A DNA stretch of 64,000 nucleotides from Favolaschia claudopus (taxonomy: Eukaryota > Basidiomycota > Agaricomycetes > Agaricales > Mycenaceae): assembly GCA_037176885.1 (NCBI GenBank), contig JAWWNJ010000231.1, positions 124,001 through 188,000 on the forward strand, written 5' to 3'. This document shows positions 23,684 to 35,060 of this stretch, piece by piece. The stretch's first letter is position 1; each line of letters opens with the position of its first letter. The notes beneath the pieces were generated by a model. The model searched no databases. It saw only the letters and a program-made list of their open reading frames with translations, and was not told the DNA's origin. Position numbers and translations under genes: made by a program.

Positions 23684-26450
23684 ATGGGCGACTCGCATCC
23701 GTTCCACAAGCTTCTTGCCACAGCAGCAGCCCTTTCTTTTTCGCTATCATTCATTCCCTCCACGTTGGCATCTATTGGCCCAACCGCGGACCTCACCCTC
23801 GTTAATGTTGATGTGTCTCCGGACGGATTTTCTCGCTCGTATGTTGTCTTCATTCATCAAATTGAATCTCGTGCTTATTGCTGTCAACCTTTGTTCTTTG
23901 TAGGGCAGTCACTGTCAATGGCATTGTGCCGGGCCCACTCATTGTCGCGAATAAGGTTCGTTCTTGATTCGGCATGCGACCCCGTATGAATTCATGTTCT
24001 TTCAAGGGCGACAATTCAGCTTGAACGTTATCAATACCCTCACCGATGACACCATGCTTCTTAGCAGCTCCATTGTACGTCTCCATCCTCCGATCTGTTT
24101 CGCATCCGACTCTAATTTTCATTTGGCTCATTCAGCACTGGCGTAAGGCTCGTTCTCTCGCGTCCACCCTATTCATTGTGGTCATTTGCTTACCGGACCT
24201 CTATCGTAGACGGATTCTTTCAGAAGAATACCAGCTGGGCGGACGGGTAAGTATTTCGCTGAGTGTATTTATCTGGACAAACGCTAACTTGTGGATCCTC
24301 CCTGCCCCACAGGCGTAAACCAATGCCCGATTGCAGCAAACAATTCCTTGAGTATACGTTGATACCGCGGACCAGGCAGGAACGTTTTGGTATCACAGCC
24401 ATTTGTGTAAGTCACACTGACTCTTTCGTGCTTTTGACGATACTGATTTTTTGTTGACTAGCCACCCAATATTGTATGCATTCATCTTTCATGAATGGTG
24501 AAACTGACTGACTGACCAAACTCATAGGCGACGGACTTCGCGGCGTGATGGTTGTATACGACCCTGAGGACCCACACCTGAGCCTCTACGGTACATTTAT
24601 TCTTTTTTTTCGCTTCAATAATCCCAAACAAATGCTCATTCTGCACCCACAGACGTTGATGATGGTAAATTCCTTCAATCCAACATTGTAATCGATCTTG
24701 AGGCTAACGCGAGTCTTCTTTTAACAGACTCGGACTATCATTACCCTCTCAGATTGGTACCATGACCCCGCGCACAATCTCGGCAACGTTCCGACCCTCA
24801 TCTCAACCCTCATCAATGGACTGGGTGGGCCCTATTGGTATTCGTCTATCGTTCATACTGACAAACCATCTTAGGACGATATGCCGGCGGTCCCACTTCC
24901 CAGCTCGCGGTCATTTCAGTGACTCAGAACAAGCGCTATCGATTCCGTTTGGCCTCCATTTCTTGCGGTAACATATTTCTATCTAAACCGACTTGACACT
25001 CAACCGAATCTCCAGACCCCAACTTCATCTTCACCATCGACGGGCATAATTTCACCATCATCGAAGCCGACAGTGTGAATGTTCAGCCTTTGGTCGTTGA
25101 TTCGATCCAGATTTGTGCGTTTTGTCTCTTCGCATCAGTCACCTTTCCTCATTCCATGCCCAGAACGCCGGCCAACGTTACTCCTTCGTTCTCAACGCCA
25201 ATCAGGCTGTCGACAACTACTGGATCCGCACCGTCGCTAATGGCGGAACAGCCGGCTCGACAACGGTATCAACTCGGCCATCCTGCGGTACGTTGGTGGC
25301 GGATGCTGTCGACCCCACAACGAACGCAACAACTGCCGCCGCCGCCCTCGACGAGACGAACCTCCATCCTCTCGTGTCCAGCCCCGTGCCGGGACGCATA
25401 CCGTTGGCGCAGCGGACGGTCGCGCTCAACTTGGTCATCTCCCTCGACTTTACAACCTTCACATTCCAAGTCAACGGTGCTGTGCGTGCCTCTCTATCTG
25501 GCTTCTTTTCTCTTCTTGCGTGAACGTTTATCGCGTGCGATAGGAATTCGTTCCCCCGACCGCGCCTGTCTTGTTGCAAATTCTGAGTGGCGCGCATACC
25601 GCCGCTGAACTCCTGCCCAACGGAAGCGTGTTCACTCTCCCGCCGAACTCGCTTGGTTGAGCTTACCATTCCGGGTGGTACGCCTGGCGCCCCGCATCCT
25701 TTCCACTTGCACGGTGTGAGTCCGCTCCTGTCCTTGAATGCAACTGAAATTGACCAAATATTCTCAGCACAACTTCTGGGTTGTCCGTAGTGCCGGTAGC
25801 ACCACTTACAACTGGGACGACCCCGTCATTCGCGATGTCGTGACGTGAGCTGCTCAGATATTTTCTCAGTTCGAGCTAGACTGACTTTTTTCATAGCACT
25901 GGTTCGGCTACTACGTTTGTCTATTCCATGTCTATCTTGCTCCGTTTTGACTTCTTCCCAGCGACAACACCACCATCCGCTTCGTCACTGACAATGCCGG
26001 CCCGTGAGTTGATCTATTTCCTTTGTTTGCCCCAACGCTGATCATCATCAATCGCATCAGTTGGTTCCTGCACTGGTAACTTTGCTCTTTTTTTGCGCCG
26101 ATTCCGATAGTCTAACTTGCCTTCCCCTCCAGTCATATCGATTTCCATCTCGGTGAGTCTTTCTTCACAGTGATGCCACTCATTTACTAATAAGTGTTGC
26201 TCGTTTTCCTCCAGAAATGTGAGCACCGCGGTTTTTCGCGTAATACCAACCGTTCTGACATAGTTCTCACGCAGCGGTCTTGCCATCGTCTTCGCGGAAG
26301 ATACAGATACGATCGCAAACTCTGTGCACCCCAGTACGTCTATTCAATGCAACGTTTGTTTGATTCACGATTGACATTGCGCTAGGCGCCTGGGACACGC
26401 TCTGCCCCACTTACGACGCGTTGACCTCCGCACAGCTTGGTGGCTTGTAA
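23684..26450 (+). pseudogene. Laccase (multicopper oxidase), many introns, frameshifted
   Basis: The ATG at 23684 begins a signal peptide (LLATAAALSFSLSF...TLA) and the mature start SIGPTADLTLVNVDVSPDG. Splicing across more than ten short introns rebuilds all four laccase copper signatures: L1 HWHGFFQ (intron inside the second His codon), L2 WYHSHLSTQYC (two introns), L3 HPFHLHGHNFW and L4 HCHIDFHLEIGLAIVF, ending DALTSAQLGGL at 26450. A Leu occupies the usual axial T1 position. The frame breaks at the start of the exon reading TIITLSDWYH (about 24730), at IQI/AGQRYSF (about 25155), as a compensating pair around [14 protein letters not shown] (25258-25320), and by one extra base in [11 protein letters not shown] (about 25652). 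Laccases are secreted phenol oxidases used in lignin and pigment chemistry. This copy has all ligands but not one open frame. Confidence 0.8.
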
Positions 26451-26844
26451 GCGGAGGAATCAAAATTGGACAGTCAGGGTCTCGGTACATCCTTCGTTAC
26501 AAAAGCTTTCTCAGAATTCCTTGGACACTTTTGAACACAATTCGGAACAATTTTAGTTGATTAATTGTATAAGATTTTAGTAGATAATTATACTGGGCTT
26601 TCGAGCTATCGTCTTCACACAAACAAAACTCCGAATAGGTACATAATGATAATGGCATTAAAAAGGTCCGACGCGCAACGATATCAGTGACGTGATCAAC
26701 AGAATACTTTGAACTTACGGCAGTGCTCGGGTGTCTCGGCGAAGTTGGACTTCACGGGACCGCCCGAATTGTTGATTGCCGTCAGCGCTCGGCTCCCCGG
26801 CTCCCTTTCTTGACTCACAATGCTCTGTCGTTTGCGCAATATTA
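26451..26844. other. Intergenic region
   Basis: AT-rich 3' flank of the laccase followed by unassigned sequence up to the MITE. It may hold the displaced promoter of the F-box pseudogene at 27182. No gene seen. Confidence 0.3.
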
Positions 26845-27151
26845 CAGGGTTTTGCATAATTCCGTGAACACACGATTTTTTATTTCCCGGGTGACGTAAG
26901 GGCCTGTCAATCAGCCGCCGCTGCCGACTGAGCAACAAACCAGCTCATAAGGAGATTTAGGGCTCAAATAGCATCTGGCGAAGTTGGGATAAGAGCTTGC
27001 CCAGCTAGAATGTACCTTACCTTTTTGCAGATGCTCTCGGTCGGTGTAGTCTGCACGAAAAATCTGACGCGGCAAGCCTGCCGCTGATTGACAGTATGTA
27101 CGTAATGTGCGAAAATAAAATCGCGTGTTCACGGAATTATGCAAAACCCTG
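26845..27151. mobile_element. MITE with long inverted repeats, next to F-box ATG
   Basis: The left end CAGGGTTTTGCATAATTCCG (continuing GTGAACAC) is repeated as an exact inverse at the right end (27124-27151), flanked by TA on both sides. Similarity continues inward (CGATTTT..ATTT), and CTGTCAATCAGC near 26905 pairs with GCTGATTGACAG near 27090, so the 307-bp element can fold over most of its length. It has no coding capacity. It ends 30 bp upstream of the ATG at 27182. Confidence 0.9.
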
Positions 27152-27181
27152 TAAGCTCCGTGGAACCGCCCATAACGCTCG

Positions 27182-28729
27182 ATGGACTCCCCGCTCAGTA
27201 CCTCCACCATCGAGAGTCTTCCCAATGATCTCTTGGCCGCTATTCTAAAGCTCGTCGCCGATTCCCCCATTCCTAGCAAGCGCCGCATCCCACCCTTCCC
27301 CATAACGTTTAGCAGCGTCAGTCGACGATTTCGGTACCTCGCCCTCGCTTCACCAGAACTTTGGACGACGATTCGCCTTTCTCACCGCTCGCGCTGCTGG
27401 AAATGGGCGGCGATCTTCCTCGAGCGTTCTGGCTCGCGTCCTCTCGATATCAGCATCAACCTCGAGGCGTACAGAATACTCTTCACAGATAGGGGATATG
27501 GATTTGGTTATTCCTCGCCGATTCGTATAATGAAGGCTTTGGCGATAGTTGGACCCCATATTCATCGATGGAGGACACTGGCGATCCGATTGGATCGGAT
27601 TGAGCGGCTGGATGACTTGGTCAGTTATATCCTGCAGTCGTCTTTCCCTGCCACTTCCAAGCTCGAATCGCTGCACGTATCGGTAGCTAGGGGTATGCCT
27701 GGTACGATCCCCCGATAGAATTCCCTCAATTGGCAGAAGTCTTGGCTGGGCGCGCTTTTGGCTCGCTTCGGACCCCAATGCTCGACTTTTGCTCCCCGAC
27801 TTGAGTGGCATCCCAACCTTCAATTCTTTGGACATCGTGTGCGACCAGCATTCCCCAGCCGACCTGTGCTCATTCCTCGGCCCATTATCTCCTCTAAAAA
27901 AGCTCGTTCTCCGCGAGTTCTCTTCTTATTGGCGATTCCCCATAACACAGCGCTTTGACGCGTGCACAGTACCACCCTCTCTATCAGTTTAAGATCCATT
28001 CAATTTGATAGCACTCAACTCGAATTCGTCACCTTCACAAACACATTCAAACCTCCCTAAGCTCGAGCAACTCGAGCTAACCTGTGCCTTCATTGGTATA
28101 GAGGCCGAAAACAGGCTCATCACCATTCCTGAGGACTGGGAAGCTCCGCTCTTCCCCACTCTCCACACCTTCGGCTCGTGAAGATGGGAATTACCTCCAC
28201 TAACTTGGCTCACATCCAGAGCCTCAGCCAAGAAATCACGACGCTCCACCTTATTCACACCTCAGGAAACGAGCATTTGTTGACCCCAGTCCGTCAAGAC
28301 GGTGGATGGCCATCGCTTTCATCCCTTACAGTGGAAACGGAGGACGACCCCTCCTGGCTTCCCCCATTTCTCGCCGCTCGCAGCGGAATCTCGACTCTCA
28401 CCATCTCCCCTGCCCTCCTTCCCATCGCCCAATCCATCACTTCCTCACTGGGACCAAACTCGACTCTGAATCTCCGCATCCTCTCTGATGGGCCCTCTCC
28501 CTCTTTCGCCGAGTTTGCCTCTCCCGCTCACACATGCCGATTCTATTACGACGATGACCATCTCGGTATCTCGGACTTCGAATACACAGAAGTCCCTTTC
28601 TTTATCTCCTCACGCTCATTCATCCACCCGGCCTATGGTATGGGGATGGATACAGCTCGTATCGGGACAAACTCGAGGAAAATCAGGAAATCACGGAGGA
28701 TTGGTATGCGGGGAATTTCAGTAGAATAG
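27182..28729 (+). pseudogene. F-box/LRR-type protein, decayed paralogue
   Basis: The ATG at 27182 opens the same family as 16433 and 51570: TSTIESLPNDLLAAILKLVA (F-box), SPELWTTIRLSHRSR, KWAAIFLERS, LDISINLEAY, GPHIHRWRTLAIRL and SSFPATSKLESLHVS. The frame stops at 27718. Later pieces appear in other frames (SLDIVCDQHSPADLCSFLG, then LAHIQSLSQEITTLHL to DDDHLGISDFEYTEVPF up to 28729). Shifts at roughly 27710, 27780 and 28170 explain this. A MITE sits directly upstream and probably separated the gene from its promoter. Confidence 0.8.
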
Positions 28730-29294
28730 TTGCTGAGTTGGGCGAACGAAGGGAGCATTGAGGGAGAGGAAGAGGGGAAACGCGCAGAGGGAAGACTTCA
28801 AGACGAAGGTCGAAGGGTGGGAGACGGCATAGAACAGATGTGCATTAAATTTGAAAGAGATGTTTGACTCTTATATGTGATGGTTTCCTGGACGCGGATA
28901 CACACGAATTGAATTAAACGGGATAGGACTACTAGTTTCACAATCAGTTAGTGAGATTCCGAAGTACACGAGCAAAGACAAGCACGGCCGAAAAGCCCCA
29001 TCTAGCAATCATTCGAATCCGGAAATCTTTCCTCTTCGCAGTAACATATTTATATCTTGCTATGAGTTCACCTACAGTATAAATCATTGAGCAGATTATC
29101 AATAATAAATTGAGGAGTTACTTACCTCCGACGGCAATTTCGCCACAGAATAAGTCCTCCCATCCACAAGGATCCTTTCAAGTGAAGGATGAGAGCCCAG
29201 ACTCTGCGCCAACTCTAACACATCGGACTGGGAAACGTCTCATCCGTGTCGAGCTCCAAGTCGATGATGCAGGGAAAGAGCGAAAGAAATTGAA
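28730..29294. other. Intergenic region between convergent pseudogenes
   Basis: Purine-rich tail of the F-box pseudogene followed by AT-rich sequence. No supported feature. Confidence 0.35.
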
Positions 29295-30939
29295 TCAACG
29301 GTTCGTGTGCCGGAGCGGTACGAGGTCCCTGTATTTTCCATGCATCTGGATTCTCTGTATCAGTGGGAAACAGTCTTGCGAGGCGGATAGATAGGGGGCA
29401 GTGCGATCTGCAAAACTCGATATCTCGCGATCGACGATGGAGAGGGAGACATGAAGTGGGCAGGCAGCGTGAAGGGGAGAGAGTCTCCGTAGGTTGGAGA
29501 GGGTAGGACGGATGAAGGATTCATGAAATGTCGTATCGTCCATCATCCACCAGATCAGAGATATCGAACGAATGGAAGGGAGTGCCGAGTGGGCAAGCAG
29601 GTGCTCGACCACAACAGGGATAGTGTGTAGGGATGTGAGTCGTTTCATGTGACGATTTAATTTGGATAGCTCGAAGTTCTGTGACCAGTGATGGAAATCA
29701 AGGTCGAGCGTTGTTAGATACGCAAGTCGGGCAGCAAACGCTAGGAAGATGTCCGCGTCCTCACCCTGGACTCTTTTGATGGAGAGAGAGGTAAGGTGCG
29801 GCGCTGCAGATGCAACGAGGGGAAGGATGTGTTGCCATATGAGGGTGTCGTTACCGAGGCGAGGAAGGGGAATCGACAAGGCGAGGGAAGTGAGGCATGA
29901 TTGGCGGAGAGCGGATAGGGTCCAATCAAGACCAGGAGGAAGAAGTAGGGTGGCAGAGTGGACCGTAAGGGATTTGAGTTGAATACGTTGGGTGACTGCG
30001 GGTAGACGGATCGTGATCGTTCCTGGGTAGAACTGCGTCGGAACTTTGAATTTGACGCAGATGCCGCGCGAGCAGGGAATATACGTCTCATCCAGCGAGG
30101 AATGAGGGAGTTGGATAGAACGAGGTCGTAAGTCTGGGCCATGTAAGTGCCATTGACCAACGTAAAGGATTCGCATCCTTTCGTTACGATGCAGTTGAGG
30201 AGACCGCCAAACTCGCACGCCCAATTCCCCAGTGCTTCGTCGGTCCCCGGTAGACAGGCACATGGATAATTCCCAGTGATCGTCTCCGAATTCAAGTTTA
30301 ACCGTTTTGACTGAAGATAGACGAGACATGAAGCACTGGAGCCTGTTTCTATAGCGCCACAATTTGACGCGTAGAGGCGCAGCTTGGATGCGGCAGCACG
30401 CATGTGATATCTTGGAGATCTAGAGAGTCAAGGGAGAGATATATGCGCAGCGCGGAAAGTGAATCCGGCCATCCGATGGCTATGGGTTTGGCATGAATGG
30501 TAACGGATTTTGTCGCCAAGTCGATACCATGGCGGGAAAAATAGACCGACAGCGCCGTGAAATGTAGCCGTCGATTGAGCAGAGCCATGTAATAGAGACT
30601 TTCTGGGGGGAATATCGATTGCTCGAAGATATACAAGAGAAGCTCCTCTGGAGATCCGTTAAGCTGGCCAGAGGCATCTGGTCGACTCGAAGTCTCGAAG
30701 ATGACGTGGCATTGTAGATCCACGGCTTGAATTTCAGCTAACAAAATTGTGCGGTTAGAGAAAGAGCGGGAATAACTTTCTGGATGCTTTATGTACCCGG
30801 TTTGAACAAGGTTTGAACCAAGTCCAGCTTGGAGACAAGAGGAAGAGACAAGGAGCATTCGGCCGACCTTCCGACAATCAAATTCAAATTGAAATTGCCG
30901 AACTGACTCATTGATCACGAGATTCCTTACCACGATCAT
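29295..30939 (-). pseudogene. F-box/LRR-like protein of a second subfamily, frameshifted
   Basis: On the minus strand an F-box-like start (GSPEELLLYIFEQSIFPPES, then YYMALLNRRLHFTALSVYFS) is followed by a long leucine-rich part: SRLSSVKTVKLEFGD, FKVPTQFYPGTITIRLP, SATLLLPPGLDWTL, and CLTSLALSIPLP continuing to ISLIWWMMDD. Within it the frame switches near 30360, again after GDDHWELS (the block LGNWACEFGGLLNCIVTKG is in another frame, about 30140-30240), and back before FKVPTQFY. The three switches look like small indels, not introns. Upstream exon limits are uncertain. Likely once a ubiquitin-ligase adaptor of the agaric F-box expansion. Confidence 0.65.
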
Positions 30940-31877
30940 GTGCTTGGCGACGTGGCTTTTCCTGAATCTCCTTCCTTGTTCCCCTCTTTGTCCCCTCTAT
31001 CCCCGGCGCTGCTCAAGAATAGCCCTACAGCATCTCAACTTATCGTTTCGAACACGCTTCGACGTCGCGTCAGCTTCTTTGGGTGCCTGGCGGCTCGAAA
31101 AGAGTCGAAAATTTGAAATACTGGTCCCAGTTTAGATGCTGTAGAGGAATCATGGTCTAGTAAGATATCCAGATGCAAGTTGAGCATCGCCATGTACTAT
31201 AGATGCTGGTAAATTCTGGTAAGTATACCTCAACTCCCTCATGTCAATAAAACTCACAGTCGTAACGTTCATCACCTCAGCGTCAATCTATCATTCCAGC
31301 CAACGCCGCAATCACAGGTCGAAGACAGCCTGGCCTTCATTCTCGCACTCGAAGTGGATGCATAAAGATACAAAGGTGAGCATCTCCCACCAGCAGAAGT
31401 CCACAGAAGGCACTGGAGTATCCTACTGTGAGTCCAGAGCTTTGGCGAATGGCATTGGACGATCCCCAAAGAATCACAGATCGGGCGTTTCCTAATATGT
31501 TTGAAATTGGCCCATACCCATGCTTGTCTCCGTTCTTCATAAAGCCCTTATCGCACGATCATAAATCTGTCACCATACGACCGTGTACGGCTAGTATAAA
31601 TTGGGAGCTACTGGGAGAGACTGGGAGTCGCGGCGAGTGAAGAGTCGCATGTGACAGTGATCTAGCCGCTGGGGCGTTCAGGTACGAGGTCCCCGCCACG
31701 CGTAAGCATCTCTATGCGGCAGTGCCATCTCAAGAGGTATCCTTCTCCCGTTATCACGTTCCTCTTCGTTTTCATTTCCCTTATACTCCCAGCGAGGCTA
31801 GCCCTCTTTTCCACTCTCTTCGACGCTGCGGCTGCGTCGCCCCGCCCGCAATCTGAAGCTCTTCTCTTGGTATCATC
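30940..31877. other. Intergenic region, no supported gene
   Basis: Short frames only. AGTATAAATT near 31594 could be a TATA box, but it is far from the next start. Confidence 0.3.
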
Positions 31878-33661
31878 ATGCTGGAGACGACGGTGACGCT
31901 CCCGGATGGCTCAGAGAAGCTCCTCCGATTGGAGTACGATAGCTCCAGCATAGTTCCTGGTGTAACGGTGAGCTCATCCATCCCATTTCTCTTCACAGTT
32001 GAACTAATTGAACGACTCTTAGGCTCTTGTTGTCATCTCATGCTTATCTCTCATTGCGGTGTCGGCTTGCTCCTTGCAATAGCCGTGAGTCCTTCTTTCA
32101 TCCTTTCATATCTGTAACTCATCTGTACTTTCGTGCTCAAGATCTCAGCATTCAACACTCGCTCATCTCGCGACCAATATCTCTTCGTTCGCACCCATGT
32201 ATGCCTTCAATTTCGCTTCAATACATCATATCTCAGCCATTAATTACGAAGGTCGCCGCCTACTTCCTCTCCCTTCTACTGAGCGACATCATCCAAGCCG
32301 TAGGCTCAATCATGAATGTCAAGTGGGTCCAGGAACGCGCAGTATCTGTCGGGACGTCTGTACCATTCAAGGTTTTTCCAAATCACCCACTCCTCGCATA
32401 TCTACAAACCGATCTCCTCCTCTTACTCTGTACAGGTATACTAAAACAAACCGCCGACGTGGCGACGGCGTGGTGGACCCTCGTCATCGCAGCACACACC
32501 TTCTGCGTCCTCTTCCTGGATCTCAAACCCAATCGCATTGCGCTACTGGCGACGTTCGTAGGCGGCTGGGCGTTCATTGGAGCTACTGTGATACTTGGAC
32601 CAGCTGCGTTAGATACAACGCGTCACGGCCCTTTCTGTGAGTACTAGCCGTCCTTTCGATTCGATCAACGTCATTTCTCCATTCTTATCATGGACTGACG
32701 CGTTGCAGTTGGTATCTCGGGATATTGGTGCTGGATTGCTCCAGCGTACCCGACTCCTCGGATCGTGTACGTCTCCTCTACCTCACCTGGACTACTCATT
32801 CATTCGCCGTTTCAGACTCGATTATTTATTTGTGCGTCTATGCCTGCACAACACCTAGACTAATTCTGCGCGCTGACTGACACAACTGTAGATGTTCGTC
32901 GCCGCTGCATTCAGCTTCCTTCTATACACCCTCGTGTTTCTTCGCTTGCGAGGAAACATCGTCATGGACTGCGGACGTATCTCGTTCCATCGGACGGGCG
33001 TAAGCCTCGGAGTCAGTTCGTATCGAGGACAGCAGCTCGAAAAATCGGACGTCGAGTATTTCTAAGAAGATGCTGTTGTGAGTAGCCTCTCTATTTTATC
33101 AAGGCATCGTGCTAATGAATTGTTGCTTGTAGATATCCGGTTAGTATCTTCACTGAATGCGAACCAAAACAATTTGCGACAGCTTTTAGGTTGCGTATAC
33201 AATTATGATCCTGCCCATCGCCGCATCACGATTTAGTGCCTATGCTGGTCAGGATGTCCCTTCGCAGTCACCATGATCGCGTGAGTATTCTGTTCATTCT
33301 TCTTCTCCCACTGAGCTATTATAGGGACGCTGTCTTCCTTCTCTCTGGCGTCGTGAATGTCGTGCTATTCGGCATGACTCGGAGGATACTCCCATCAGAC
33401 TCTATCAATCTCGTGAAATGGATACGACGTCGATCTCAGCCACAATCGCAGTCCATGACGGGTGTCAGTGTCACCATTGAGTTGACGCGCGATTCTTTCA
33501 CCATCCGTCTACGGCTGGATCCTCTGATGAAACGAAAGAGGATGCAGAATCGAGGCTTGGCATGGGCGAGAGGAAGGTGGAATCGATGTAGGTTCATACT
33601 TATGTGGGTCCGGGATTTCTATATAGCTTGTACTTGTACTGCTAATGGTTGTACCGAGTAA
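31878..33661 (+). pseudogene. Seven-transmembrane receptor (Git3/cAR-like), frameshifted
   Basis: Exon 1 (31878-31967) gives MLETTVTLPDGSEK... Exons after it encode hydrophobic helices in the order of fungal GPCR-like receptors: ALVVISCLSLIAVSA, YFLSLLLSDIIQAVGSIMN, CTIQGILKQTADVATAWWTL, RIALLATFVGGWAFIGATVI, GISGYWCWIAPAYP, LDYLFMFVAAAFSFLLYTL and VAYTIMILPIAA/DAVFLLSGVVNVVLF. The GxxGxWCW and QT-x-DV-x-T patterns are typical of this family. Single-base shifts occur in helix 1 (near 32075), before CTIQG (near 32355) and near 33255, so no splice set is fully open. Intact members are thought to sense nutrients or pheromone-like cues at the plasma membrane. The ligand is unknown. Confidence 0.7.
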
Positions 33662-33774
33662 TTGTAGAACTAACTTCTTGGGATTTGGGTAGGTGCTTAC
33701 ATCCTACTCGAATATGTATGTACTTGTACTGCTACAACAACTCCTAATTATCCTATCGTGTCCTTGAGCGTCCT

Positions 33775-34567
33775 TCATTCGTTAAATGAGATACCTGTCG
33801 TTTCAATCATTTCTCCTCGTTCCTCGAAACCCGCAGGCTTGGTTTATCAACCCAATTATCTCCCAGCAGGATACCACGCGTTGCAACTCGTTTTTGTCTT
33901 ACCCGCCGCTTCAGCCAAAAGGCTCCGATGGAGAGAAGAACAGCCGCCGCCAGCGCTCCAACAACTGTGCCTCCAATTATCGCACCCCGACGGAACGTGG
34001 GTACATTATGACTATTTTCGTGCCATCGGAATCAGAGGCTGGAAATTCAAACGGCGTTTGATTTCGCACCTATAAATGACGTAGTCTAATTGTATGAACC
34101 AATCCTCGAGCTTCGGAGAGATACGGAGAATGTGGGGTGCGTCTGCCATGCTGGTGTTTGTCCACGCGAGCAGAATTTCGTCCGAGTGGGTGGTATTTGG
34201 CGACTGAACTCAAAGACGTCCGTCCCGTCTAGATTGAAGATACAGTCTCCGAGTGTTGAGAGGTAGACGAACATCGCGCTCCCTGGATTGGCAGATATGG
34301 GTTAAGGTTCTCTGAACACCGCCGGCTGAACGGAAACGGACCAGTGAAGGGAATGACTATGGTCCCATCCGTCATGGTCGAAGTCCCGTTAAACAACTGT
34401 GAGGTGAAATCTGGGCTGCATTCTCCATCATCTGGACTGCAGCGGAGTATCGGCGTCTCAGTGTAGACAATCGACGGTGCTGTATCGTCAAGCGTGAAAT
34501 TCGTCAACGTGGCCTGAACGGCGACACATGAAAGAGCCAATGCCCCGAGACAACCAGAGGATCGCAT
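33775..34567 (-). pseudogene. Secreted single-span membrane protein (agaric family), frameshifted
   Basis: The minus-strand ATG at 34567 gives a signal peptide (MRSSGCLGALALSCVAVQA) and the start TLTNFTLDDTAPSIVYTETP, then SQLFNGTSTMTDGTIVIPFTG. The following blocks GDCIFNLDGTDVFEF, NTSMADAPHILRISP and LDYVIY are in other frames. The end holds one membrane segment (VVGALAAAVLLSIGAFWL) with a basic stop-transfer (KRRVRQKR). The order matches a common agaric family of signal peptide, beta-rich ectodomain and single transmembrane helix, with no known function. Shifts near 34330 and 34180 break it. Confidence 0.6.
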
Positions 34568-35060
34568 CTCAGGGTCGAGAGAGCTGAGTGCAGGGGGACA
34601 AAAGTGGGGCCTTGACGACGCATTCTCACTTCGAATATATATGCAAATATCGTGGACACGGGAAGACCGTCTATGGGAATAAGTAGATACGTTGGAAGAG
34701 TCTTGGAATTCAAGTTGCGTCATTTCACTGATCTTCCCAATTGTCTTGGGGAAAATAAATGCTAAGAGCGAGGAATTGTAATTCCTCCTCATAGACGAGG
34801 AGTTCAATGACACTCTCCAGCTACTACTGCTCTTTCATATGTAGGTCATAGTCGGGGGAAATTTAGCGAAGCGAAGTGTTACATTTAAGCACTTCCCAAT
34901 AAGGCAAGCGCCAGCTTGAACCGTCTGAACACAACCCTTCAAGTTGAACCGCTTTCCAGTAACACTTTCGAACTGTGTGATTCAACGTCGGCCATGTACT
35001 CTTCGAAATTATTACTTAAGAACGTCCTGATTGGGCCAGCACAACTTCACTTGCACCGAT
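34568..35060. other. Intergenic region
   Basis: Divergent promoters are expected here (minus-strand gene at 34567, plus-strand gene at 35061). No clear TATA box or other element was recognised. Confidence 0.3.

Noticed and set aside
11061..34567. Explaining all frameshifts as assembly or base-call error.
   Set aside because: The H+-ATPase, the DUF6589 gene, the 338-aa gene, the 572-codon F-box gene and the transposon ORFs are intact in the same window, and most breaks are not in homopolymers. The break at 50000-50017 is an exception and stays open.
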